Origin: CAIUKX01 sp964580965
Lineage (GTDB): Bacteria > Bacteroidota > Bacteroidia > Flavobacteriales_D > Crocinitomicaceae
Length of the DNA stretch: 64,000 nt
Assembly: GCA_964580965.1 (NCBI GenBank)
Contig: CAZOLZ010000007.1
Location: forward strand, 1-64,000
Direction: 5' to 3'
Shown here: positions 17,091 through 25,822 of the stretch, piece after piece
Numbering within the stretch: the first letter of the stretch is position 1
Layout of the letters: each line of letters begins with the position of its first letter
Notes under the pieces: generated by a model
Seen by the model: only the letters and a program-made list of their open reading frames with translations
Database searches by the model: none
What the model was told of the DNA's origin: nothing
Made by a program: the position numbers and the translations under genes

Positions 17091-18356
17091 TTACAACCCT
17101 AATAAAACTGCATGAGGGTCTTTACTTCCAAAAATCATTCTTTCAGGATTTTCTAACATTTCTTTTACTTTTACCAAGAAACCAACAGATTCTTTACCAT
17201 CAATGATTCTGTGATCGTATGATAAAGCTAAATACATAATTGGTCTGATTTCAACTTTACCATTAATAGCTACAGGACGCTCTACGATATTATGCATTCC
17301 TAAAATAGCAGATTGTGGGGGGTTGATGATTGGTGTAGATAACATCGAACCAAAAACTCCACCATTAGTAATCGTGAAAGTTCCACCTGTCATTTCATCC
17401 GGTGTAATTTTCCCATCTCTAGCTCTAATAGCTAAACGTTTAATTTCTCTTTCAATTTCAGCTAAACTCATTTGCTCCGCATTTCTAACAACGGGAACCA
17501 TTAATCCTTTTGGAGAAGATACTGCAATACCTATATCTGCATAATCATGGAAAACAATTTCTTTACCATCAATCATTGCATTAACTGCTGGGAAAATGTT
17601 TAATGCTTCTGTAACAGCTTTAGTAAAGAAAGACATGAATCCTAAATTAACTTCATGGTGCTTAGCAAAAGTGTCTTTATATTTTTTTCTTAAATCCATG
17701 ATAGGCTTCATATCAACCTCATTGAAAGTCGTTAACATTGCCGTTTCTTGTTTCACAGAAACTAAACGTTCAGCAATTTTACGACGCATCATCGACATTT
17801 TTTCTCTGCTTTGCTCTCTTGAACCACCCCATCCTTGAATAGCATCCGTAGCAATACCTCCAGACATTGCTGCCAATACATCTTGTTTTGTGATTCTTCC
17901 ATCTTTACCTGTTGCTGGTATTTTTGCTGAATTTAAACCATTTTCAGCAATGATTTTAGACGCAGCCACAGATGGTGTTCCTGATGCGTATGAGGGTTTT
18001 TCATTAACTGGATTTGGACTTGGAGCAACTGTTTTTTCAGCAACTGGCGCAGGAGCAGAAGTTTCTATCTTTTCCTCAACTTTTGGAGCTGGTTCAGCAC
18101 TTCCTTCCGGACGAGCAGCTGAAGTATCTATGTGACAAACTACAGCGCCAACAGCAACAGCATCCCCTTCCTCAGCTTTTAAAGTTATTGTACCGCTTTC
18201 TTCTGCAGGTAATTCTAATGTAGCTTTATCAGAATCAACCTCAGCAATCGCTTGATCTTTTTCTACATAATCACCATCACTTACCAACCATTGTGCAATT
18301 TCTACTTCTGAAATCGACTCTCCTGGACTTGGTACTTTCATTTCTAATACTGACAT
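17091..18356 (-). CDS. sucB: Dihydrolipoyllysine succinyltransferase (E2 of 2-oxoglutarate dehydrogenase)
   Basis: This E2 core of the 2-oxoglutarate dehydrogenase complex (421 aa) transfers succinyl from lipoyl-lysine to CoA in the TCA cycle. One lipoyl domain occupies residues 1-80, with the lipoylated Lys in EVDSDKATLEL. An Ala/Pro-rich linker follows, then the peripheral subunit-binding domain near 125-165 (VAASKIIAENGLNSAKIPATG), and the catalytic domain with SYDHRIIDGKESVGFLV near the end (catalytic His and Asp). It lies 21 bases after sucA in the same unit, which fixes the substrate as 2-oxoglutarate rather than pyruvate. Confidence 0.97.
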   Translation of the reverse strand: MSVLEMKVPSPGESISEVEIAQWLVSDGDYVEKDQAIAEVDSDKATLELPAEESGTITLKAEEGDAVAVGAVVCHIDTSAARPEGSAEPAPKVEEKIETSAPAPVAEKTVAPSPNPVNEKPSYASGTPSVAASKIIAENGLNSAKIPATGKDGRITKQDVLAAMSGGIATDAIQGWGGSREQSREKMSMMRRKIAERLVSVKQETAMLTTFNEVDMKPIMDLRKKYKDTFAKHHEVNLGFMSFFTKAVTEALNIFPAVNAMIDGKEIVFHDYADIGIAVSSPKGLMVPVVRNAEQMSLAEIEREIKRLAIRARDGKITPDEMTGGTFTITNGGVFGSMLSTPIINPPQSAILGMHNIVERPVAINGKVEIRPIMYLALSYDHRIIDGKESVGFLVKVKEMLENPERMIFGSKDPHAVLLGL

Positions 18357-18377
18357 GGCTTATCTTTTTTCGATTCG

Positions 18378-21110
18378 TTATTGTTTAACTGAAATGTTTG
18401 CAAATTGAAATAAATCTTCAAATAATTTATTCAATCGCTTTTTGTGTAATTGAGAGGAACCTTCTGCTGTTGCAGCAGACGCTTGTCTTGTAACACCAAT
18501 TACAGGTAAATGTCTCATCTGCATTGCAAAATAAGTCCAAGCTCCCATATTAGCTGGTTCTTCTTGTGCCCAAACTATATTTTTAGCACCTTTATATTTT
18601 TCTAATATTGCGTCAACTTGTGTTTTAGGGAATGGATACAATTGCTCTAAACGAACAAATGCCATATTATCAACCCCTAATTCAGCAGCTTTCACTTTCA
18701 TTTCGTAGTAGAATTTTCCCGAACAGAAAACTACTGTGTCTACAGAACTTACTTTTACTGAAGTATCATCTAAAACTTCTTGGAAACTTCCTGTTGCCAT
18801 TTCATCTAATGAAGAAACCGCTTCAGGATAACGTAATAACATTTTTGGAGAGAAAACAACTAAAGGCTTTCTAAAATCTCTCATTATTTGTCTTCTCAAT
18901 ACGTGGAAATGATTCGCTGGTGTTGAAGTATTTACCACTTGAATATTTTCATCAGCACATTGTGTCAAAAATCTTTCTATTCGTGCACTTGAGTGTTCTG
19001 CACCTTGACCTTCATATCCATGAGGCAATAACATGACTAAACCACTTTGAGTAGACCATTTATCCTCTCCTGCAGTAATGAATTGATCAACCATAATTTG
19101 AGCCCCGTTAAAGAAATCTCCAAATTGGGCTTCCCATATTGTCAATCCATTAGGTGTTGCTAAAGAATAACCATATTCAAAACCGAGAACACCATATTCT
19201 GATAACAATGAATTATAAATTGAAAATTTTGCTTGATTCTCGTTTAATAAATTCAATGTTGAAATCTCTTCTTCTGTATCTTCTGTTTTAACAACTGCAT
19301 GACGGTGAGAGAAAGTACCTCTTTCAACATCTTGACCAGAAATACGAACAGGGTGTCCTTCATCTAATAATGTAGCATAAGCTAACATTTCAGCAGAACC
19401 CCAATCTAATTTATCTCCTTCAATCGCTGCTAAACGATCTTTGAAAATCTTAGCTATTTTTCTAAAGTATTTTTTTCCTTCGGGAAGTGTTGCTAATTTT
19501 TTTCCTAATTCCAATAAGCGTTCTTTATTTACACCTGTTTCTGGTGATTGTATAAAGTCATTCGCTTCACCATGTCTAAAACCTTCCCAAGTAGAACTTA
19601 AGAAATCATAAACTAAGGCTTTATCGTGAGATCTTGATATTTCATATTCATCATCTAAATATGTATTGAACTGAACTTCTAAATCTTTTGCTTGTTCTTT
19701 TGTAATAACGCCTTCTGCTTCCAATTGACTAAAATAAATATCCTTAGGATTGGCATGTTTAGCAATTAAATTATACAAGTTCGGTTGTGTAAATTTAGGT
19801 TCGTCTCCTTCATTATGTCCATATTTACGGTAGCATAACAAATCGATAAAGATATCTTGGTTAAATTTTTGACGATATTCCATTGCAATTTCCATTGTTT
19901 GAACAACTGCTTCAATATCATCACCATTTACATGAAAAACTGGACTTAGAGTTGTTTTAGCAACATCGGTACAATATGTAGATGAACGACCATCTAAATA
20001 GTTCGTCGTAAACCCTACTTGATTATTTACCACAATATGAATTGTTCCTCCGGCTCTGTATCCATCTAACTGTTCCATTTGAATCACTTCGTAAACGATA
20101 CCTTGTCCTGCAACAGCAGCATCCCCATGAATCATAACTGGACAGATCTTTTTCTCATCTTTTAAAAGATGATCAATTTTTGCTCTAGCAATACCTAAAA
20201 CAACAGGATCAACTGCTTCTAAGTGAGAAGGATTTGGAGCTAAAGTTAAGCCCATCGATTTTCCATTCTTCAATTTTACCTGAGATGTGTAACCTTGGTG
20301 ATATTTCACATCTCCATCAAAGGTGTAAGAAATATCAAACTCTTTGCCTTCAAATTCAGAAAAAATATCTTTAGGTCGTTTTTCAAAAATATTGATTAAA
20401 GTATTCAGACGACCTCTGTGTGCCATACCCATTGTAAAGTATTCAACACCTAAATCTGAACCTTTGTTAATCATTGCGTCTAAAGCAGGGATTAAAGCTT
20501 CTCCCCCTTCAATTGAAAAACGCTTTTGACCAACAAATTTCTTCCCTAAATAAGATTCGAAATTTGTTGCTTGATTTAATTTCTTATAAATTTCAATTTT
20601 TCGCTGAGCATCAAAAATTGGACGATTTTTTAATTCAATCTTGTTTTTCAACCAATCTAAACGCTCTGGATCACGCATGTAGACAAACTCTATACCAATT
20701 GACTGGCAGTATGTAAGTTCTAAGTGCGCAATAATATCTTTCAATGTAGCAGCTCCAATCCCAACTTCTTCTCCAGCTTGAAAAACAGTACCTAAATCAC
20801 TTGAATCTAAGCCAAAATTTTCAATTGCTAAAGTTGGTGAGTACTTTCTTCTTTCTCTAACTGGATTTGTTTTTGTGAATAAATGTCCTCTTGTACGGTA
20901 GCCATTTATTAAGTTCAACACTTTAAATTCCTTTTGGAAATTTTCTGGAATTTGTCCTCCTTCTTCATCGTAATTTGTGCGGGCAAAATCAAACCCTTCA
21001 AAAAACTTTCTCCAACCAATATCTACACTTTCAGGATCTTGTTGATATGATTTATACAAGTGGTCAATCGCATTTACATCTGCATTACCTACGTATGTTA
21101 CTTTATCCAT
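18378..21110 (-). CDS. sucA: 2-oxoglutarate dehydrogenase E1 component
   Basis: This ThDP-dependent decarboxylase of 910 aa is the first component of the 2-oxoglutarate dehydrogenase complex. The N-terminal VDIGWRKFFEGF helix contacts the complex. The active-site region has GMAHRGRLNTLINIFEK and the ThDP/Mg motif HGDAAVAGQGIVYEVIQM running on to NNQVGFTT. The transketolase-like pyrimidine domain starts near residue 585, with QFGDFFNGAQIMVDQFI and LPHGYEGQGAEHSSARIERF. Full length and intact. First gene of sucAB; a -7 element is at 21138-21145. Confidence 0.97.
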   Translation of the reverse strand: MDKVTYVGNADVNAIDHLYKSYQQDPESVDIGWRKFFEGFDFARTNYDEEGGQIPENFQKEFKVLNLINGYRTRGHLFTKTNPVRERRKYSPTLAIENFGLDSSDLGTVFQAGEEVGIGAATLKDIIAHLELTYCQSIGIEFVYMRDPERLDWLKNKIELKNRPIFDAQRKIEIYKKLNQATNFESYLGKKFVGQKRFSIEGGEALIPALDAMINKGSDLGVEYFTMGMAHRGRLNTLINIFEKRPKDIFSEFEGKEFDISYTFDGDVKYHQGYTSQVKLKNGKSMGLTLAPNPSHLEAVDPVVLGIARAKIDHLLKDEKKICPVMIHGDAAVAGQGIVYEVIQMEQLDGYRAGGTIHIVVNNQVGFTTNYLDGRSSTYCTDVAKTTLSPVFHVNGDDIEAVVQTMEIAMEYRQKFNQDIFIDLLCYRKYGHNEGDEPKFTQPNLYNLIAKHANPKDIYFSQLEAEGVITKEQAKDLEVQFNTYLDDEYEISRSHDKALVYDFLSSTWEGFRHGEANDFIQSPETGVNKERLLELGKKLATLPEGKKYFRKIAKIFKDRLAAIEGDKLDWGSAEMLAYATLLDEGHPVRISGQDVERGTFSHRHAVVKTEDTEEEISTLNLLNENQAKFSIYNSLLSEYGVLGFEYGYSLATPNGLTIWEAQFGDFFNGAQIMVDQFITAGEDKWSTQSGLVMLLPHGYEGQGAEHSSARIERFLTQCADENIQVVNTSTPANHFHVLRRQIMRDFRKPLVVFSPKMLLRYPEAVSSLDEMATGSFQEVLDDTSVKVSSVDTVVFCSGKFYYEMKVKAAELGVDNMAFVRLEQLYPFPKTQVDAILEKYKGAKNIVWAQEEPANMGAWTYFAMQMRHLPVIGVTRQASAATAEGSSQLHKKRLNKLFEDLFQFANISVKQ

Positions 21111-21137
21111 ATTTTATTAGTACATAATAATGGGAAA

Positions 21138-21145
21138 CAAATTTA
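21138..21145 (-). promoter_or_regulatory. Promoter -7 element of sucAB
   Basis: On the minus strand this reads TAAATTTG, matching TAnnTTTG, 28 bases before the sucA ATG. Confidence 0.4.
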
Positions 21146-21237
21146 CATAATTCTATTGTTATAGACAGAAATATCTCGATTTTTTTACCTGTTTAACCAC
21201 TTTTTATAACATCTTTTAAGATTATGGAAACAATAAC

Positions 21238-21257
21238 TAACAATTAAAGAATTGTTA
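21238..21257. promoter_or_regulatory. Perfect 8-bp inverted repeat between sucA and mgtE
   Basis: TAACAATT-AAAG-AATTGTTA lies in the 219-base gap between divergent sucA and mgtE. It could be an operator or a leader hairpin of mgtE. No T-run follows, and nothing resembling an M-box Mg riboswitch is visible. Confidence 0.25.
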
Positions 21258-21329
21258 TCTCCTTTTAATACGAAGCAAAAAGATTAATTTTCATGGTTTT
21301 TCTTAATTTTACAGAAAATTTAATGTCCA

Positions 21330-22682
21330 ATGCGTTTTGAACTAACTAAAGAATTTCTTGAAGAGTTAAGATTAGCAATCGTTAACAAAGACAATAATTG
21401 GATTATTGAACACATCTCTGATCTTCACTTTGCTGACATTGCGGATTTATTAGATCAGCTTAATAATGAAGAAGCTAAATTCGTTTATTTTCAACTTTCT
21501 GAAGATGTCCAAGGTGATGTTCTGATGGAATTAGAAGAGGATGTCCGTGATCGTTTCTTAAAATCTCTTTCATCAAAAGAAATTGCTGGTCAATTAGAAA
21601 ACTTAGACTCCGATGATGCTGCAGATATTTTGGGTGAACTTTCTGATAATGAAATATTAGAAGTTATCTCTCAAATGGATGATAATGAGGCTGCTGAAGA
21701 TATTGTTGAGCTCTTAAATTACGACGAAGATACTGCGGGTGGTTTAATGCAAAAAGAATTTATTCAAGCGAAATTGGATTGGCCTGTTAGTCGCTGTTTA
21801 GTTGAATTGAGACGACAAGCTGAAAATGTTGAGAAAGTTTACTCCATTTACGTTGTGGATGACCTAAATCGATTAGTAGGTTTGCTTTCATTAAAACGTT
21901 TATTGTTTTCGAATTTAAAAACACAAATTCGTGACCTTTTCACTAGCAAAAATATCATTTCAGTTAAAACTACTGACAGCAATGAAGATGTTGCAAGAGT
22001 GATGGATAAATACGATTTAGTAGCTATTCCAGTTGTTGACTATCAAAATAAATTAGTTGGTCGTATTACCTTTGATGATGTTGTTGATATCATTAAAGAT
22101 GAAGCTGACAAAGATTTTCAAATGGCGTCAGGTATCTCTGATAAAATTGAATCTAGTTCATCGGTTTGGCATATCTCGAGAGCTCGTTTACCTTGGTTGT
22201 TAATTGGTATGGTCGGTGGTATTTTTGCTGCTAATGTAATTGCAGGTTTTACCGATCAAATAAGTCATATTCCAACTCTTGCTTTATTCATACCATTAAT
22301 TACAGCAATGGGAGGAAATGTTGGTGTCCAATCCTCTGCTATTGTTGTTCAATCATTAGCAAAATCTACAGATCAACTTGATAATATTTTAAAACGTTTA
22401 TCCAAAGAAATCTCAGTTGGAATGTTAAACGGAGTATTTCTGGCACTGATTATTTATGGAATTGCAACACTTTTTGGAAACTCTACGTTAGGAATGGTTG
22501 TAAGTTTATCACTTTTTGTAGTGATTTTATTTGCAGGTATTTTCGGCACATTAATTCCGCTTTTGCTACACAAATACAAAATTGATCCTGCATTAGCTAC
22601 TGGTCCATTTGTAACTACATTAAATGATGTTCTTGGTTTATTTATCTACTTCTCTGTAGGAATGTTACTTTACAGTCTATAG
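21330..22682 (+). CDS. mgtE: Magnesium transporter, MgtE family
   Basis: This 450-residue Mg2+ channel/transporter sits in the inner membrane. Residues 1-130 form the acidic MgtE N-domain with helical repeats (DIADLLDQLNNEEAKFVYF, DAADILGELSDNEILEVISQM, LNYDEDTAGGLMQKEF). Two CBS domains follow at about 135-255, which sense cytosolic Mg. The five-helix pore domain starts near 285 (RLPWLLIGMVGGIFAANVIAGF) and includes PLITAMGGNVGVQSSAIVVQS and the final TTLNDVLGLFIYF, which carries the conserved Asp of the ion path. Complete. The next gene begins 9 bases later. Confidence 0.96.
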   Translation: MRFELTKEFLEELRLAIVNKDNNWIIEHISDLHFADIADLLDQLNNEEAKFVYFQLSEDVQGDVLMELEEDVRDRFLKSLSSKEIAGQLENLDSDDAADILGELSDNEILEVISQMDDNEAAEDIVELLNYDEDTAGGLMQKEFIQAKLDWPVSRCLVELRRQAENVEKVYSIYVVDDLNRLVGLLSLKRLLFSNLKTQIRDLFTSKNIISVKTTDSNEDVARVMDKYDLVAIPVVDYQNKLVGRITFDDVVDIIKDEADKDFQMASGISDKIESSSSVWHISRARLPWLLIGMVGGIFAANVIAGFTDQISHIPTLALFIPLITAMGGNVGVQSSAIVVQSLAKSTDQLDNILKRLSKEISVGMLNGVFLALIIYGIATLFGNSTLGMVVSLSLFVVILFAGIFGTLIPLLLHKYKIDPALATGPFVTTLNDVLGLFIYFSVGMLLYSL

Positions 22683-22691
22683 TCTATACAA

Positions 22692-23636
22692 ATGAAAATA
22701 CTTTTTTTGGATGAAGTTCATCCTGTTTTAGAAGAGCGATTAACAAAAGCTGGTTTTTCCTGTGTAAAAGCAGCTGACTTTTCGAAAGCAATGTGTTTAA
22801 ATGCTGTTTCAAATAGTGATGGAATTGTCATTCGATCGCGATTCAAAATGAATGCTGATTTTTTAGATGCTGCTAAACAATTGAAATTTATTGCACGTTC
22901 TGGTGCTGGAATGGAAAACATTGATGTTTCATATTGTGAACAAAATGGTATTACTTTGTTTAATGCTCCTGAGGGAAATCGAAATGCCGTTGGTGAACAT
23001 GCTTTAGGGATGCTTCTTTCGTTGATGAATCATTTAAATTCTGCAGATAAGGATGTTCGTTCAGGTAAATGGGATAGAGAAGGAAATCGTGGAGAAGAAT
23101 TAGATCGTAAAACAGTTGGAATTATCGGTTTTGGGAATAACGGAAATTCCTTTGCCAAAAAATTAAGAGGTTTTGATTGTAGGGTTTTAGCTTACGATAA
23201 ATACAAAACTAACTTTGGCAATGAACATGTTCAAGAAGTTGATTTAGATAAACTTGTAAAAGAATCCGATGTAATTAGTTTTCATATTCCCCAAAATGAA
23301 GAAACTATCTATTTTGCAAACGATGATTTCTTTAACTCCATTCAAAATCCTATTTACTTATTGAATTTATCACGTGGAAGAATTGTTCAAACCGCTTCAT
23401 TAGTGAACGCGCTTAAATCTGGAAAAGTGAAAGCTGCAGGTTTAGATGTGTTAGAATACGAAAAAAGTAGTTTTGAATCCTTTTTTGATCAAGAATTACC
23501 ATCAGACTTTGAATACCTTTTGAATGCTAAAAACGTTCTTTTAACTCCGCATGTTGGTGGTTGGACAACAGAAAGTTATTTTAAATTGAGCAATGTATTG
23601 GCGGATAAAATATTAGAAAAATTCGCGATAAAATAA
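22692..23636 (+). CDS. D-isomer 2-hydroxyacid dehydrogenase (phosphoglycerate dehydrogenase-like)
   Basis: This NAD-dependent oxidoreductase of 314 aa belongs to the D-2-hydroxyacid dehydrogenase family. The substrate-domain segment RSGAGMENIDVSYCEQNGI is followed by NAPEGNRNAVGEHALGM. The Rossmann loop is VGIIGFGNNGNSFAKKLRGF, a GxGxxG variant. The catalytic Arg lies in NLSRGRIVQTASLVNAL, Glu in LDVLEYEKSS and His in LTPHVGGWT. It has no ACT domain, so an allosteric SerA of the long type is ruled out. The substrate could be 3-phosphoglycerate or another 2-oxoacid. It is probably co-transcribed with mgtE. Confidence 0.88.
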   Translation: MKILFLDEVHPVLEERLTKAGFSCVKAADFSKAMCLNAVSNSDGIVIRSRFKMNADFLDAAKQLKFIARSGAGMENIDVSYCEQNGITLFNAPEGNRNAVGEHALGMLLSLMNHLNSADKDVRSGKWDREGNRGEELDRKTVGIIGFGNNGNSFAKKLRGFDCRVLAYDKYKTNFGNEHVQEVDLDKLVKESDVISFHIPQNEETIYFANDDFFNSIQNPIYLLNLSRGRIVQTASLVNALKSGKVKAAGLDVLEYEKSSFESFFDQELPSDFEYLLNAKNVLLTPHVGGWTTESYFKLSNVLADKILEKFAIK

Positions 23637-23670
23637 TTTTTGTAAATTTACGAGTAACAATACAAAACGT

Positions 23671-24549
23671 ATGAAGTATCTAATATACATTCTAATTCTA
23701 AACTTAAGCTTCGTAGCTCTCGCTCAAAAAAACTTAAATCCCTATGGAAAAAAACGTAACCAAGTTTTTGGAAAACGTGACATGCGTGAATATAAAAACT
23801 ATGGAATGCAATATGAGGGTGGATTTACACACCTACGCACAAAAGAAAATGATTGGGTAAGAATTAACGATGGTGATCGACCTATAGAGTACCTGGTCAA
23901 ACCAAAAGGTCAATTAGGGATGTTTGTTGGAATAGGAATGGCTCATTTTCCTGTAACAAACCCACCAAAAATTAACATTCTTGGTCAGAGAGTTATAAGT
24001 TATTTTGATTGGGGATTGGGATTCAAATTATTTGGTGGTACTGAAAGTACAGATGTGAATTATTATTTAGCTGATGGCTCTTTATTCAACTCTACACACG
24101 GAAATGGATCTTTTTACAATGGGTATGTTTTTGGAAGAATTACAGTACATAACAACTATCACTTCAGTAAAAAATATTACTTAGATAACGGTTTAGGGTT
24201 TAATTTTGATTACAGAATTTTATCTGGTAAAGAAACGTATGATAATAATTATGTAGCTCAAGAAAGTCACAAAAACTTTGTTTGGCAATTACATTATGAC
24301 CTAGGATTAGGAATTAAAATTAGCCGTGGTCACTATTTAGTTCCAGGTATACAATTACCTTTAATAGGATTAGCACAATGGGAAGGGTTTAAACCTTCTT
24401 TAGATTGGTTCTCTTCTCGTTACAACCCTGTTTTATTTAAAGTTAAATACATTGTTTTAATGGAATTAAAACGTTCTAAAACAAGTTGTACAAATAATGG
24501 TACAGTAGAAGATAAAAAACGAAACTCAGAATATTTACAAGGTCAATAA
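23671..24549 (+). CDS. Exported beta-strand-rich protein, probable outer-membrane barrel
   Basis: The 292-residue product has a clear signal peptide (MKYLIYILILNLSFVALAQK). The mature part is rich in alternating aromatic and glycine residues (LGMFVGIGMAHFPV, FDWGLGFKLFGG, YYLDNGLGFNFDYRIL, YDLGLGIKI), as expected for an outer-membrane barrel. A polar, charged tail of about 30 residues with two nearby Cys-containing positions follows the last strand (VLMELKRSK). I do not recognise the family. It is one base upstream of the ArsC-like gene, so co-transcription is likely. Confidence 0.65.
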   Translation: MKYLIYILILNLSFVALAQKNLNPYGKKRNQVFGKRDMREYKNYGMQYEGGFTHLRTKENDWVRINDGDRPIEYLVKPKGQLGMFVGIGMAHFPVTNPPKINILGQRVISYFDWGLGFKLFGGTESTDVNYYLADGSLFNSTHGNGSFYNGYVFGRITVHNNYHFSKKYYLDNGLGFNFDYRILSGKETYDNNYVAQESHKNFVWQLHYDLGLGIKISRGHYLVPGIQLPLIGLAQWEGFKPSLDWFSSRYNPVLFKVKYIVLMELKRSKTSCTNNGTVEDKKRNSEYLQGQ

Positions 24550-24550
24550 A

Positions 24551-24901
24551 ATGCAAAAGATTTATCATTTAAGTAGTTGTAATACTTGTCAACGAATCAT
24601 TAAAGAAATTAAACCTGATGATTCGGTTGAGTTAAAAGACATTAAGCAGGAAAATATTGATGCTAAAACATTGGATTGGTTAAAAGAAAAGGTTGGTTCA
24701 TACGAAGCCCTGTTTTCAAAAAGAGCCATGAAATTCCGTTCAATGGGTTTACATGAACAAAACTTAACAGAGGATGATTATCGCAAATATATGTTGGAAG
24801 AATACACTTTTTTAAAACGTCCATTCATTATTAATGGTGAGGAGGTTTATATCGGTAACGCTAAGAAGACTGTTGAAGCAGCAACTGCTTCTTTCAAGTA
24901 A
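24551..24901 (+). CDS. ArsC/Spx-family thioredoxin-fold protein
   Basis: This small protein of 116 aa has the ArsC/Spx fold. The N-terminal CNTCQRIIKEI carries a CxxC, as in Spx-like proteins, instead of the single Cys of many glutaredoxin-linked arsenate reductases. It also has KRAMKFRSMGL and KRPFIINGEEVYIGN, the usual cis-Pro region of the family. No arsenic resistance genes are nearby, so arsenate reduction is not supported by context; a general thiol redox role is more likely. It is in a tight + strand run with genes on both sides. Confidence 0.82.
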   Translation: MQKIYHLSSCNTCQRIIKEIKPDDSVELKDIKQENIDAKTLDWLKEKVGSYEALFSKRAMKFRSMGLHEQNLTEDDYRKYMLEEYTFLKRPFIINGEEVYIGNAKKTVEAATASFK

Positions 24902-24906
24902 GACGA

Positions 24907-25818
24907 ATGCTTAATATCCAAAACTTAAAAGCTCATTTTGCTTTATTTATGGTGAACACTTTTTACGGTGCTAGTCATATAATTGCAAAAGGTATTATGC
25001 CTAACTATTTGACACCAAACGTTTTTATTTTCCTCAGAGCTGCAGGTGCGACCATATTGTTTTGGATTACAAAAATGCTATTTGTGAGAGAAAAAGTAGC
25101 CAAAAAAGACTTATTATTATTGGCTTTTTGCGGTTTATTTGGAGTGACAATCAATCAATTATTTTTCTTTCATGGATTAAATTTATCCTCTTCAATCAAT
25201 TCAGGAATTATTATGACTACAAATCCTGTAATTGTTGTTATTCTCTCCTTTTTCATTTTAAAAGAAAAAATCACCATAAACAAAATAGTAGGTATCTTAA
25301 TTGCTTCTGTAGGTTCTATTTTACTCACATTAGAGGGAGGAACAGGAAAAGGTGACTCTACATTAGGTGATGTTTTTCTATTTATTAATGCTTTGAGTTA
25401 TGGAATTTACTTAGTGATTGCCAAACCTTTAATGCAGAAATATAACCCCTTAACAGTTATCACTTATGTGTTTACTTTTGGTATTGGTTTTATTATGTTG
25501 TATCCACCTACATTAACTGAATTTTCTGCTACGCATTTTGAAAAATTCTCATTAGAAATCACGTTGAAAGTGATCTATGTAATTATTGGTGTTACTTTTT
25601 TAACTTATCTACTAACCATGTACGCACTCAAATATTTGAGTCCAGCTGTTTCAAGTTCTTATATCTATTTACAACCTGTTTTAGTTGTTTTATTTGCATT
25701 TTTATTTTCAGCAATTGGTCTTTCAGATGATTATACACATACCATAACACTAAAAAAAATCCTTTATGCTTTATTAATTTTTGCAGGAGTTTATATTGTT
25801 TCTAAAAAGAAAAGTTAA
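24907..25818 (+). CDS. EamA/DMT-family membrane transporter
   Basis: The 303-residue inner-membrane protein has ten predicted helices arranged as two EamA repeats, the first ending near LEGGTGKG (about 140-150). Text such as NTFYGASHIIAKGIMPNY, FFHGLNLSSSINSGIIMTTNPVIVVILSFFILKEKI and YALKYLSPAVSSSYIYLQPVLVVLFAFLF is typical of the drug/metabolite transporter superfamily. Substrates are usually amino acids, nucleosides or related metabolites and cannot be predicted here. It converges on the sensor kinase gene with only four bases between the two stops. Confidence 0.88.
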   Translation: MLNIQNLKAHFALFMVNTFYGASHIIAKGIMPNYLTPNVFIFLRAAGATILFWITKMLFVREKVAKKDLLLLAFCGLFGVTINQLFFFHGLNLSSSINSGIIMTTNPVIVVILSFFILKEKITINKIVGILIASVGSILLTLEGGTGKGDSTLGDVFLFINALSYGIYLVIAKPLMQKYNPLTVITYVFTFGIGFIMLYPPTLTEFSATHFEKFSLEITLKVIYVIIGVTFLTYLLTMYALKYLSPAVSSSYIYLQPVLVVLFAFLFSAIGLSDDYTHTITLKKILYALLIFAGVYIVSKKKS

Positions 25819-25822
25819 AATC

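Noticed and set aside
21111..21329. M-box-type magnesium riboswitch before mgtE
   Set aside because: The gap is short and A/T-rich, with only one simple hairpin; the conserved M-box elements are not visible.
24551..24901. Arsenate reductase as part of an arsenic resistance locus
   Set aside because: The protein has a CxxC Spx-like motif and no arsenic gene is nearby.
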